Source: Coix lacryma-jobi var. lacryma-jobi
Lineage: Eukaryota; Streptophyta; Magnoliopsida; Poales; Poaceae
Length of the DNA stretch: 64,000 bases
Direction of reading: 5' to 3'
Assembly (NCBI GenBank): GCA_009763385.1
Contig: CM019831.1
Span: 115,107,432-115,171,431 of the forward strand
Part shown: positions 20,060-31,361 of the stretch, one piece after another
How the letters are laid out: each line of letters begins with the position of its first letter
Numbering within the stretch: position 1 is the first letter of the stretch
The notes under the pieces: generated by a model
Database searches by the model: none
What the model was told of the DNA's origin: nothing
The model's input: the letters and a program-made list of their open reading frames with translations, nothing else
Translations under genes and position numbers: made by a program

Positions 20060-21505
20060 CCGGTACCTCGACTGGTCTGATGCGCCGATCACGTTCGACC
20101 GTGACGACCATCCGGATCATGTAGTAAATCCGGGAGCATACCCTCTTGTCGTCGACCCCGTCATCGTCGATGTACGGTTCTCCAAGGTGTTGATGGATGG
20201 GGGCTCGAGCCTCAACATCATATACCTCGAGACCCTCGACCTCCTAGGGATTTCGAGGGACCAGCTCCGACCCAGCGTTGGGGGGTTCCACGGAGTCGTA
20301 CCAGGGAAGAAGGGCACCCCCTCGGGCGCATCGACCTGCCTGTCTGCTTTGGCACGCCGGCCAACTTCCGCCGGGAGACGCTCACCTTCGAGGTGGTCGG
20401 GTTCCAAGGGACCTACCACGCCATCATCGGCAGGCCCGGCTACGCCAAGTTCATGGCGGTCCCCAACTACACGTACTTGAAGCTCAAGATGTCGGGGCCG
20501 AAAGGGGTCATCACCGTCGACACCTCCTACGAGCACGCGTACCACTGCGACGTGGAGTGCGTCGAGCGTGGGGAGGCAAACGTCCAACTCGACTCGCTCG
20601 AGGCCCTGGCTGCCCTGGCCACCGAGGAGGCCCCTGATGCAAAGCGCCACGCTGGCACCTTCGAGCCGGCGGAGCACACCAAGCAGATACCCGTCGACCC
20701 GACCTCGACCAATGGCAAGACGCTGGCCATCAGCGCCAGCCTCGAGCCTAAATAGGAAGCAGTGCTCGTCGACTTTCTCCGCGCGAACATCGACATGTTT
20801 GCGTGGAGCCCCTCGGACATGCCAGGCATACCGAGGGGAGTCGCCGAGCGCCTTGGAGATCCAGGCCGGGTCCAGACCGGTGAGACAACGCCTGCGCCGC
20901 TTCGACGAGGAGAAGCGCAGGATCATCGGTGAGGAGGTGCACAAGCTTTTGGCGGCTGGATTCATCAAGGAGGTATTTCACCCGAGTGGCTAGCTAACCC
21001 TGTACTAGTCAAGAAAAAGAATGGAAAAATGCGGATGTGTGTAGACACTGGTCTGAATAAAGCATGCCCAAAAGTTCCATTTCCTTTACCTAGAATTGAT
21101 CAGATTGTCGATTCCACTGCGGGGGTGAAGTACTTTCGTTCCTCGATGCGTATTCCGGCTACCACCAGATTAAGATGAAAGAATCCGACGAACTCGCTAC
21201 CTCTTTTGTTACGCCTTCTGGTATGTATTGCTATGTTACAATGCCCTTCGGCCTTCGAAACGCCGGGCAACATATCAGCGTTGCATGCAGCATATCTTTG
21301 GCGAACACATAGGCAAAACCGTCGAGGCCTACGTCGATGACATCGTGGTTAAGACCAAGAGAGTCGGGGACCTCATCAGCGATCTCGAGACCACATTCGA
21401 GTGCCTCCGGGCCAAGAATGTGAAACTCAACCCCGAGAAATGTGTTTGGTGTGCCTCGAGGCATGCTGCTCGGCTACATTGTCTCGCAGCGGGGGATCGA
21501 GGCCA
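20060..21505 (+). pseudogene. pol: Element G protease and reverse transcriptase, frameshifted
   Basis: The protease shows VLMDGGSSLNIIY (20187-20225), a D-G-G-S variant of the catalytic D-S/T-G, followed by ETLDLLGISRDQL. The linker carries VDFLRANIDMFAWSPSDMPGI (about 20770-20830) after a TAG. RT: LLAAGFIKEV, WLANPVLVKKKNGKMRMCVD (20990-21050), LDAYSGYHQIKM, FVTPSGMYCYVTMPFGL (21208-21255), then AYVDDIVVKTK (about 21331-21363) as catalytic motif. Indels near 20340, 20990, 21130, 21260 and 21450 move the frame. About 21000-21250 is notably A/T-richer than the rest of G. Confidence 0.85.
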
Positions 21506-22440
21506 ACCCTGAAAAGATCTCAGCAGTCACGAGGATGGGCCCAATTCGAGACCTCAAGGGCGTACAGAAAGTGACGGGCTGCCTGGCCGCTCTCAGCAGG
21601 TTCATCTCGAGGCTAGGGGAAAAGGCGCTACCCCTCTACCGCCTGTTGAAGAAAACGGAGCACTTTGCGTGGACCATCGAAGCCGAGGAGGCCCTAACCA
21701 AGTTGAAGGGATTGCTGACTTCCGCGCCAATTCTCGTACCACCACGACCAGCCCAGGGTGACGATCCCCCCGAGCCTCTCCTCCTCTACGTAGCCGCAAC
21801 CACCCAGGTGGTCAGCGCGGTCGTAGTCGTCGAGAGACACGAGGAGGGTCACGCGCTACCAGTCCAACGGCCGGTGTACTTCATCAGTGAGGTGCTCTCC
21901 GAGGCCAAGGTCGGTACCCGCACATCCAGAAGCTGCTCTACGGCATTATCATCACGAGGCGCAAGCTCCAGCACTACTTCCTCGCTCATCCCGTAACGGT
22001 GGTATCATCCTTCCCCCTCGGAGAAATTATCAACAATCGGGAGGCCACGGGGCGCATTGCCAAATGGTCTGCCGAGCTAATGGGGGAAGCTATCACCTAC
22101 GCTCCACAAAAAGCCATCAAGTCGCAAGCGTTGGCGGACTTCGTTGCTGAATGGACCGACACCCAGCTCCCGCCGGCGCAAATCCAAGCCGAGCTCTGGA
22201 CTATGTACTTCGACGGGTCCCTCATGAAGACAGGGGCAGGCGCGGGCCTGCTCTTCGTCTCGCCCCTCGGAGTCCACATGCGCTACCTGCTGCGTCTGCA
22301 CTTCCCGCCTCCAACAACGTCGCTGAGTACGAGGCCCTCGTCAACGGGCTGCGTATCGCCTCGAGCTTGGGGTCCGACGCCTCGACGTTCGAGGGGACTC
22401 GCAGCTCGTCATCAACCAGGTCATGAAGGCCTCAAGCTGC
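21442..22440 (+). pseudogene. pol: Element G RNase H region(s)
   Basis: First part (21442-21950): LGYIVSQRGIEANPEKISA, then KKTEHFAWTIEAEEAL, LLLYVAATTQVVSAVVVVE and VYFISEVLSEAK, the tether and RNase H of gypsy pol. Second part (22030-22440): AKWSAELMGEAI, ALADFVAEW, MYFDGSLMKTGAGAGLLFVSP and NNVAEYEALVNGL. This is a second, archaeal-type-like RNase H, the addition that marks Tat elements among gypsy families. Acidic residues D (YFDGS) and E (AEYEAL) are visible. Frame changes occur near 21920, 22310 and 22390. Confidence 0.8.
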
Positions 22441-24011
22441 ATCGATCCCAAGATGGAAGCATACTGCGGAGAAGTGCGCAAGCTAGAAGACAAGTTCTAC
22501 GGCCTCGAGCTCAACCACATCGCTCGAAAGTACAACGAGGCCGCAGACGAGCTGGCTAAGTTAGCATCCACGCGCGGCACCATCCCACCAGACGTCTTCT
22601 CGAGGGACGTTTTCGAGCCATCCATCAAGATCGGCCCGGGGGCTGGCCCCTCGACGCCACCCCTCGAGCCGGACACGGGGGCTCGACCTCAACGCCACCC
22701 CTCGAGAACGACCCTCGACATCCCTCCAACCGCACCCGCACCCCACCCGCACTTCTTCATCACGACCCCTCGACTGGCGGACGCCTTCCTCGACTACCTG
22801 ATGCAAGGCGTGCTACCAGAAGATAAGACGGAGGCGCGACGCATCGCTCGAAGGGCCAAGACCTACGTCGTCTACGGCGACGAACGAGAGCTCTATCGTC
22901 GAAGCCCATCAGGAATCCTTCAGCGCTGCATCTCCCTCGAGGAAGGACGCAAGCTCCTCGACGACATGCACTCGGGGGCTTGCGGCCATCACGCAGCGCC
23001 AAGGACCCTGGTGGGGAACGCCTTCCGCCAAGGCTTCTACTGGCCAACCGCCATCGGAGATGCCAAGCGCCTGGTTCGAGCTTGCCAAGGGTGTCAGTTC
23101 TACGCCAAGCAAACGCACCAGCCCGCGCACGCCCTGCAGATGATCCCCATCACTTGGCCGTTTGCCATCTGGGGGCTCGACCTCGTGGGTCCCCTCAGGA
23201 TGACAACTGGAAAGTGCACGCATGTGCTCGTGGCCATCGACAAGTTCACCAAGTGGATCGAGGCTAAGCCTATAGGCGACCCCACCTCCGAGAAGGTCGT
23301 CGAGTTCATCGCCGACATCACGTATCGGTTTGGGGTGCCTAACGTCATCATCACTGACAATGGCACGCAATTCACGGGCAAAAGGTTCATCAGCTTCTGC
23401 GACGACAACAACATCCGCGTGAGCTGGGCCTCGGTTGCGTACCCTCAATGCAACGGGCAGGTCGAGCGCACAACGGCATGATACTCCACGGGCTGAAGCC
23501 AAGGCTATTCAAGACCCTCAAGAATTTTGGAAAAGGGTGGGCTGCAGAGCTCCCCTGTGCTGTGGGGCCTCAGGACTACGCCGAGTCGAGCCACCGGGTT
23601 CACTCCGTTCTTCCTAACCTACGGCGCCGAGGCTGTCTTGCCTACGGACCTCGAGTACGGCTCCCCTCGACTTCGAGCCTACAACGAGCAAACCAACGAC
23701 GAGAGGCTTGCCAACGCCAAGGACCAGCTCGAGGAGGCTCGAGACGTGGCGCTCATCAACTCTGCGCGCTACCAGCAAACACTTCGACGCTACCACGACA
23801 AGCACGTGCGCAAGAGGGACCTGGCGGTGGGGGACCTCGTGCTTCGACGGCTGAGGATAATCGAGGGCGCCACAAGCTCACCCCTCCATGGGAGGGCCCA
23901 TACACCGTAGCTGAAGTGCTCAAGCCAGGAACGTACAAGCTCTACGACGGTCAAGGCAGGATCCTGGCGAACGCATGGAACATATCTCAGCTACGTCGCT
24001 TCTACCCTTAA
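22423..24011 (+). pseudogene. pol: Element G integrase
   Basis: Within the 352-codon frame from 22423 there is an H183/H189-C221/C224 zinc region (GHH...CQGCQF). The catalytic triad is D253 (WGLDLVGP), D312 (IITDNGTQF) and E348 (NGQVER), with 35 residues between the last two. The frame breaks just after the Glu (near 23470). The rest runs through two other frames: LTYGAEAVLPTDLEYGSPR (about 23614), an ARYQQTLRRYHDKHV basic segment, and a terminal WEGPYTVAEVLKPGTYKL...LRRFYP-stop (24009-24011). The order after RT fits gypsy. All core residues are present but the frame is broken, so it is inactive as it stands. Confidence 0.88.
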
Positions 24012-24567
24012 GGGCCTCGAGGCCTTGTTCATTTTGTTTTTGTACAAACACGTTGAATATGAATGAGCAAACTCGTGCACCATCTTTCATATTACTTAGC
24101 AACTTAAGGTAGCCTCGACCCTGCCTTGCTCAGGGTCGAGCCTCCCTCGGGGGCTGACATGGGGGAACCCCCTCCCCAGACTCTGAAAAAAGCGCGTTTT
24201 CTTTTCAAAAAATTCGACCCTCGTCTCGATTCGCACCTCGAGCATACTAGCAGCGTCTAAATCCGTAAATACCTCGAGCCTCCAAGAGTCGGGGGGCGTC
24301 GACGTAGACGGCCACCTACGCCCCCGGGCTACGGTACCCTACCTACGCCTCCCCTCGAGGAACTCGTGACGCGTATCGAAGGAACACAGACCAAGCCGGT
24401 TGAAGCTCGAGCTAGCGACAAAGAGAAATGATCGAATAAATTTGAAAAGAAAAGAAAACAACTTCTTTAAACAAACGAGTCATATACCATGTGTTGGCCT
24501 CGACGGGCCACAAGTCATGACATAAATTTTTACAAGGGCCTCGACGCCCAAATTTGGCACGCAGGCC
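24012..24567 (+). other. Non-coding interval between G pol and the antisense gene
   Basis: No gene seen. It contains a CTCGAGG-rich stretch (24110-24420) and A-rich runs near 24185-24215 and 24440-24475. Pol (+) and the antisense gene (-) converge here, so 3' ends or polyadenylation sites of both transcripts are expected; none is assigned. Confidence 0.6.
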
Positions 24568-27500
24568 TCATTCTTCATCGGTCTGGTACTCCTCCCCAAG
24601 GTCTTCTGCCGCGGGCTCAGCCTCGACGTCCGGGGCAGGAGGAGGGGGGCCACCTGCACCACTGTCCGCATCGGGAGGCAGCACGTCCTCCTCGAAGAGC
24701 TTCGCGAGCGCCGCCCCCGGCCTCTCCACCTTCTCCAGGATCTTGTCGACGCGGCGGTCGTTCCACTCCTCGTCCTTCCCCTCGATCTCGACGAAGCCCT
24801 TGGCAACGACGTTGACCGGGTAGCGGAAGCCGGAGCGGACGGCCGCAAGCGCCTGCTTCACGCCATGGTGGAGAGCGCTCCTGACGCGGTCCCGCGCGGC
24901 CACGTCGAAGAAGCACAGGGCGTCGACCAGGGCGTCGCCCCGAGCCACCGCGCCCTCTGCCGCGGCCACCGGGTCAGCACCCCACATGGAGCCGAGCCTG
25001 TCGAGGGTGACGCGCGCTCGCTCCGCCACCATGGTTTCGTCTGGAGTTGATCCACGAGAGTCTGATTCGTCTCGCGGAGCTCCTTGGCGGCCTTCTCGAC
25101 ATCTATGCAACAAACAGAAAAGAGTGAGTCCGCAGCGGGCAAGAATCTCAAGATCAAAGCAAGACGAAGCGTGAAAATTACCTGGCAGTGCACGCCCAGA
25201 GCGGCGAAGTCGCTGGTAAGGACCTCGACGCGCTGCTCGAGTGTACGCTTCTGGGACAGCGCGTCGAGTCTTTCGCCCCTAAGGTCCTCGACCAGCTTGC
25301 CCGTCTGCGCGAGGGCCAGATCCTTCTGGATCACCACCTGTCGCGCTGCCTCCGCTGCAGCCAGGGCGGTGGTGGCCTTGCTCTTGGCCTCCTCGGCCTC
25401 TTTCCTCGCCGCCTCCGCTGCAGACCGGGCGGTGGCGGCTTCGCTTCGGGCGTCGACGGCCTCCTTCTTCGCCGCCTCCGCTGCAGACCAGGCGGTGGCG
25501 GCTTCGCTACGGGCGTCGGCGGCCTCCTTTCTCGACGCCTCCACCGTGGCCAGAGCGGTGGTGGCCTCCCTCTTAGCTTGGGCGGCCTCGTCACGAGCCG
25601 CCTGGGTCTCCGCCTGCGCCGCGTTGAGCCGGCTCGCCATCTGCGCGTTCCGACCCAGCTCGGCGCGGAGCTCCTGGAGCTCCCCCTTCGCTTCGCAGGG
25701 CGGCCGCCACCTGCGCGGACTTGTCCGCCTCCAAGAAGGACCTCTCCGCCTCCGCCACGAGCTCGGCCACCTCCCTGAAGATCAACCGCGCCTCCCGCGG
25801 GGCCCCCTGCCGAGTCGACCGCTCGGCGAGGATAACGGCGCGGTCGGGCTCGGCGCGTCAGGATACGGCCACACCGGTCGATCGATCTCGACGATGGGCA
25901 GGCCCTCCTCCTCCGCTCGAGCGGCGCCAGCTGGGGCCCACAACCGGCGGCACAGGCTGCGGCTCCCTCCGCCCCTCCGCCGCCCTCCGCTCTCTGCCTC
26001 TGCCCCTCCTGGGGCGACGGCGCGGCCTCGCGTGGAGGCGGGGACTCGAGCGATAGCGGATCGCTCGAGGGGTGGCTCGTCTCCAAGCTCTCCTCCCTCG
26101 CGGGTCTTCCGGCGTCTTGTCGTCCCTGGCCGGTGCCTCGAGCGCCAGCATTGAGCCCTCGACCGGGGACGGCACCCGCTCCAGCTCGTCCAGGAGCTCC
26201 TCCACCGTCGGCACCTTCTCCACCGACGCCTCTCCCTCTTTCCCTTCTCCGCGGGCCGGCTCACGTCGACTGGGGTCTCGAGGGCCATTGCCCCCTCAGT
26301 CCCAGACGCCGACGGGGCCGCGCCTGTCTCGGGTATTCCCCCCGAGATGGTCGTCGTGACGGGGGGAAGAGTGGCCTGCTCGGTAGGCGCCACTGAAGGG
26401 GGAGGTGGAGGAGGAGGTGGTGGAGGTGGAGCTGCGACGGACGCAGTAACGGCAGGCTCGGCGCCAGGAGTCGCGGTCCCTGCTGAAAAGGAGAACTAAG
26501 TCGTCAGAATCAGGAAAGAGCCTCGACCCCCGTGGTCGACGGCGACGGCCTCACCGAGAACCGCAGCGGCCATCTGGCTTCCTCGAGCCATGGCTGCTCG
26601 AGCCTTCACCAGCCAAGCGGCCTCTCCAGCAGAAGAAGGAGCCATACCTCGAGGTGCTTGGACCTCGGCAGAGCTCGAGGTCTTGGCCCGCTTGGACACC
26701 GCGGGTCCGCCTCCTGCCGGGAGCGCTTTTCCTGAAAAACCAGAAACAACACATATCACCAAAGGTAAAAAGGTAAAGTTTCCCTACCAACGAAATTGAG
26801 GAGCACTACTTACCCAAAGCGACGGCGGGGCTTCTTCCCCGAATCGCCGGACCCGCTCGGGGGCTTCGAGCCCGCCCCTTGGCTCGAGCCACGCCCCTGA
26901 GCCGTCTTCGTATGGGCCGGATGGGGGGAAGGCTCCCGATGCTTCCCGTGGCTCGACCCCGGCGGGGAGCTCTCCTTTTGTCTCTTGTCCCGGGGGGCGA
27001 CCGCGTCTCCTTCGAGCGGTCATCTTGGCGCCTCTCCCGGCGCGGGCTCCGGGACCTACTCCGGCGCTCGTGCTGACGGTCACGCCCTCCCGCGTCTGCC
27101 TCCTTCTCCCGGTGGCGGTGCGGCGACGGGCTCCGGGGTCGCTCGCGACTCCCGTCACGAGACGACCGGGGGCTCCCCCCTCGACGGTCATGGTGGCGGG
27201 GGCTCGACGCCCCTCATGTTGCCCGCTCCTCCGCGGGCTCGATGTCGCCCTCGACGTCTTGCGACGATCGGGCCCAGAGTCCTTCTCGACGTGCTAGCCG
27301 CTTCTCGAGGACCGGCCCTTCTCGAGACCCCCCGCCTGGGTCGACGCGGTCGTGGCCTCCTTCCGCGCCGCGGCGATGGCGCTCCTAGTTCGAGGCTTCC
27401 TCGCGTCAGCGGGCACGTCCGGTACGGAGCTCGACGTGCCCTGAGCCTCCGACGAGGCTGGGACTGACGCAGCCTTCCGCGGCTGCGTCCCGCGCGATCC

Positions 27501-28912
27501 CTTCGCCGGGGGGACCTCCAAGACATTCTCCTGCACAAAGGAACGGTCAGCTCTGATGTCGACGACCCCCGCGCGCCTCAGACGCGCATCCATCCCTTCA
27601 TCATCACTCTCCTCCTCATCATTGTCCTCCTCCTCCGAGCTCGAGGAACTGAGCTCGGGGGACTCCTCTCCAGGCTGCCGGTTACGACGAGCCTTCGCTA
27701 GCCTCTGCTCCCGAGCCACCCGTCGCAAGTTCCTCTCTTTCTCTTTCTTCTCTTGGCATCTTTACTCTCCTTATCCTTCTGAGCAGAGAGGCGCCTCACC
27801 TGTATTTCCGCGGCGTCCTCCCTCACCGGGGGCCTCGACGCGTGGCATGTGAACGCCCCCTGCCAAAAAAGAAAACTTGATAAGGAAAACCACAAGGAGA
27901 GTAAGCAAGGTTCGGAGAAAGAAAAAGGAGGGGAGGATCGGGACAGCTTGACTCGAGGATGGCTTACCAGGTCGAGACACCCCGCGTCGGGTGCCATGGC
28001 GATCAAGTCAGCCTCCTCAGGGCGGAACGACCCGTGAACCGTGACCGTCACCCGGGAGGTACCCTCGTTTCGAGACAGCCCCTCCCTGGCCATCCTCGAC
28101 TAGTTCAGCGCCTCGAGCGGGGCGTTCGGCCCCATCTCGAACATGAGAAGGGGGCGGTCCGCTAGAGGAAGGACCCTCCGCTGATGGAACGCCCAAATGA
28201 CCGCCTGGACGGTCAGTTTCTTCTCCTCCACCAGCGTCTGCATCGTGTTCATCAGCGGCAACAGGTGGCGCTGCCTGTTCGCCGTGACGCCCCAGTTCCA
28301 CTTCTCCGGGCGCTGGGTGATGACCCTGTCGGTGTACTGCGGAAGGAGCCCGCCCTCGTTCCGCAGGTAGAACCAGTGGTCGTCCCACCCCGCCTGGTTG
28401 GTGGAAAGCTTGTAGCGGAGGTAGTCGCGGGGGACGTTGGCCGACGAGGGCCCGGTCCTCGTGGTGATGGTGAGGGAGCCCACGCGCCCGAGCCTCCTCC
28501 CGCTCGGCTTCGCGGCCTTGTGGAAGAGCTCGCCCCAGAAGAGGTGGATGAACATCTCCCAGTGCAGCTCGATCTTCAGATACCCCTCGCACACCGCGGC
28601 GTAGATGGCGGCGTGCGAGATGGAGTTGGGGGAGAAGTGCTGCAGCTCCACCTCGAAGTGGTGGGCCAGCCCCCGCATGAAGCGGCTTGGCGGGACGCCG
28701 AGCCCCATGCGGTGGTAGCGCGTGAAGCTCACCATGTACCCCTCCGGCGGGTGTGGCTCCCGGTGGTCCGCCGACGGGAGAATCCACCACGCGGGACCCT
28801 CCTACGGGTTGGGGCGGAGAAGCCCCCGCTCCACCAGCGTCTCCAACTCTTGCTGCGTCGTCTTCGTCGGGCTCCAGTCTTCGGCCGGCAGCACCTGGGA
28901 CGAAGCGGCCAT
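24568..28912 (-). pseudogene. Antisense spliced gene of Tat element G (gypsy-type 'putative transposon' ORF)
   Basis: Five exons on the minus strand with canonical GT-AG introns: exon 1 28912-27968, exon 2 27859-26814, exon 3 26731-26555, exon 4 26482-25182, exon 5 25102-24568. Introns are 72-108 bases with T-rich acceptors (TTTTTTGGCAG, GGTTTTTCAG, CCTTTTCAG, TTTGTTGCATAG). Exon 1 (211 codons open from 28735) carries FTRYHRMGLGVPPSRFMRGL, HFEVELQHFSPNSI and FIHLFWGELF. This resembles the antisense 'putative gypsy type transposon' domain known in Tat elements. Exon 2 is acidic/Ser-rich; exon 4 has an Ala/Glu-rich coiled coil with about five repeats of AAxAxxxEAxDARSEAATA; exon 5 has DRVRSALHHGVKQALAAVRSGFRYP. 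TAG stops at codon 37 and after EALN, plus frame changes (near 27720 and 25050), mark decay. Function of the family is unknown. Confidence 0.8.
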
Positions 28913-29046
28913 GGCGGCGATGGCGCGGATCTGAGCGGTGGACAGGCGGCCGGGAAGATTCCCAATTGCTTGCTCGGGAAGAAGGCGTGTGGAAGCTACG
29001 GCGGCGGTGAAGGCAAAGGCAAAGTAAAGGGTTCCTCTCCCCTCAC

Positions 29047-29057
29047 TCGGTATTTAT
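29047..29057 (-). promoter_or_regulatory. TATA box of the antisense gene in G
   Basis: On the minus strand CTTATAAATAC stands about 140 bases upstream of the antisense ATG (28912), with a C/T- and A-containing leader between. It is independent of the LTRs. Position and sequence fit a plant core promoter. Confidence 0.6.
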
Positions 29058-29059
29058 AA

Positions 29060-30065
29060 GAGAAAACCCCGACGGGCGGGGCCTCCCACGACGGAAAAAA
29101 GGTAACCGCACGCATTTAATGCGCCCACCTAACCGAATCTCGAGCCGATTGACAGGTACACGTGGCAACTCCCCATTTGCTCCGCTACCTGGGCCCACCA
29201 CGACCGCCGCTCCAACTTCGCGTCAGTCGCCCTCCCTGATAGTTTCTGCCTAAAAAGGCGCGCCCAACGGGCAGAAGAATTCCCAGACGACGGAGGCTTC
29301 TTCACGAAGGTAAAAACAGGCCCCGACCCTTCCAAGCCTCGAAGCAGCGAAGGCTGGCCCTCGAAGAGGGTTCGACAGCCGGCTTCGAGCACCCGAGTCA
29401 GGGACACCAAGGGGCGCCACTCGCAGCATCGCTCGAGGACCAAGCCCTCGAGGCCCCTCACGTGTATCCAAGGTAGGGCGCACGACGTGTAGTGAGATCC
29501 CCTCGGAGGGAGGCATCGAGCCACCAGGTCCTATCGAATGGACCTGGCATTCCTGCAGATTGTGCGCCCACGCTTTATGAGATCGCCTCCGGGCTTCAGT
29601 CGACCCTATCGAACGGGGCACGAGGTCTCACTTGGATTCCCCCGTTACCAGCTCACCAGGAACCTCGATACTCGCCCGCTCGTGGTAGTAGTACGAGGCA
29701 TCCCCCTTGCATCCAATCGAAAGGACTCGCGGGATGACAAGCCAGGACAACTGGCGTGTCGGACAGCTCGAAGAGCCGGCCGGCCAGTTCAGCCTGGCAC
29801 CCCTCGACGAAAGAGGGTTGAAAGACTCGGGGGCTCGACACCCCGAACCTAAAAAACGCAACTAACATTCACACTCGCAAAAAGCCCACGAGGGAGTTCT
29901 AACCACTCCCCCGTGGCCTCGGGGGCTGCACCCGCGGGTGTCGCTCGCGCGACACCCACGGAATCAAGGCAACCAAACCCTCGAGAACCAGTCAGCTAAC
30001 CCTCAGGATCCCGGTTAGGAGCCCCTGCTCGAGTGCCAGCACTCGAACAGGGGCTCGGGGGCTAC
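29060..30065 (+). other. Non-coding region between antisense promoter and 3' LTR of G
   Basis: No gene supported. G/C-rich with many CTCGAG-like words. It should hold the upstream promoter region of the antisense gene and, at its end, the polypurine tract of G: the sequence CAGGGGCTCGGGGGCTAC (30048-30065) directly precedes the LTR. Confidence 0.6.
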
Positions 30066-31339
30066 TGTCGGGGGTCCACAAAAGGGGTACCCCCAATCAA
30101 CGCAAAACAAATAGGTTAAACCTAGAACACCAATTAATAACAAACCTAGCAAGTCTAACCTTCTAAAAAGCCAACCCCTCGAGGCCTACAACGCCGACCC
30201 ATCACTGGGGAGCCCGGGCCCGCCAAAGCCTTACTGTCCGCCTCATGGTAGCCTACCCCTCGAACCCTGGCACGTAGGCCTCGAGCCCACCATAGCCGTG
30301 CACCGCTCCTCGGGACCCCGCGTGGGAACCTCGAGCCTCTCTGCCACGGTAAACCATCCCTCGAGACACATCATGCCTCCCTTGAGTGGCACAGACATCG
30401 GATGCCAATCCCACACTCGCAATGCGCCACACGCGCATATGCGTTCACCTACTCCGGTCATGTCCTCTGAAACCCGACGTGTGCCACAGTGAACCAGGGC
30501 AGAGTCAAATCTCGTTTTCACCACAAGCATGGGCAAAAGGCACAAGTACAACACTATTGGGCCATGCTCTGCGCTGTTGCACATCCGAGCCACGTCTCGA
30601 GGCCCGGATTCCCGCTGTACGACCGGGCTTTCCGGGACTTGCCCATACCTGCGGGGACTCGAGCCCCCCGTAGGCGCCACCTCGAGGCCGGCCCGGCACC
30701 CCTCAAGCCCTAACAGCTTTCATGCCATTGGAGGACAGGTACCCCAAGACCCGGAGGGACCTTGCCACGACTTGTACGTACCGGAATGGGCGCTGTACGG
30801 CCTCCACGTCGCTACGCCTCCACGCCCACGCCTGGGATGGAAGCCACGCTTAAAGGACGCCTCAAACAGCAACCCCCACATCAACTCCAGTGACCTCGAC
30901 AAGACAGCATTCCTACCCTCCGCCGTATTGGGCGTTGTACATCCCGACTCCTGTGTAACCCTGTGTAACCCCGTGTAACCCTGGCCTCCTCTTGTTCTAT
31001 AAAAGAGGACACCAGGGCCCTTCACGCGGCGGGTGAGACAGGTCCACACAGGTCTAAGCGGCCACACACACACGGTTCCACGTGAATCCACACTCACACG
31101 GGTCAGCTACAACACATACACACAAGTCCGGACTCCGGTCCACGCTCATTGAGCTTGTATTGCCCCTGTACAAGCACTTAGGTGCAAGTAATACAAGAAC
31201 CTCCTCCCCCCGCTGGACGTAGGGCCTTCTTTGCCTGAACCAGGATAAATCCTTGTGTCATCTTGCATCACCATCCAGGAAGAGAGCACGCGATCATATT
31301 ACTAGTTGGTGTCATACCCCCGGGATCGAAACACCGACA
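30066..31339 (+). repeat. 3' LTR of G
   Basis: 1274 bases, TGTCGGGGG... to ...ACACCGACA, nearly identical to 16055-17306. TATAAAAG lies at 30999-31006. The TGGTA duplication follows at 31340-31344. Confidence 0.93.
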
Positions 31340-31344
31340 TGGTA

Positions 31345-31361
31345 GCACTCTCGGTCCTTCA
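31345..31361 (+). repeat. 3' LTR of B, terminal 17 bases after G
   Basis: GCACTCTCGGTCCTTCA completes the LTR interrupted at 16054; the intact counterpart is at 238-254. The next bases, GAAAG, belong to E gag and would be the right copy of B's target duplication. Confidence 0.85.

Larger units (their letters stand above)
16055..31339 (+). mobile_element. Element G: Tat-lineage Ty3/gypsy retrotransposon, complete, with antisense gene
   Basis: Two LTRs (16055-17306 and 30066-31339) with TGTCGG...CCGACA ends enclose gag, protease, RT, RNase H and integrase on the + strand. A 5-kb 3' region carries an antisense spliced gene. The target duplication TGGTA is perfect on both sides (16050-16054, 31340-31344). 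RT before integrase marks gypsy; the extra RNase H region and antisense ORF fit the Tat group (RIRE2/Grande-like). The LTRs look very similar, but pol has several frameshifts, so G is probably non-functional. CTCGAG-like words are strikingly frequent throughout. Confidence 0.92.
8720..31361 (+). mobile_element. Element B: decayed Sirevirus, gag remnant to 3' LTR, hosting A and G
   Basis: B gag resumes at the right edge of A (8720), then a degenerate pol (to 12486), a 3' non-coding region with six polypurine tracts, and a 3' LTR starting TGCGGATAC (14114) and ending CGGTCCTTCA (31361). The gypsy element G splits that LTR. Beyond 31361 a different Sirevirus gag frame (E) resumes at GAAAG, so B is inserted in E gag. 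It is the same family as D: same LTR ends, and the pol fragments are nearly superposable. B is far more decayed. Confidence 0.85.

Noticed and set aside
24858..25640. Ala-rich 260-codon frame as a host LEA-like or cytoskeletal gene
   Set aside because: It lies inside element G, reads through an intron with clear GT-AG ends, and belongs to the antisense gene.
25331..26086. Arg/Pro-rich frames on both strands between 25.0 and 27.5 kb, including a 356-codon + strand frame
   Set aside because: They are shadows of the antisense exons in a GC-rich region. The spliced minus-strand model explains the sequence better.
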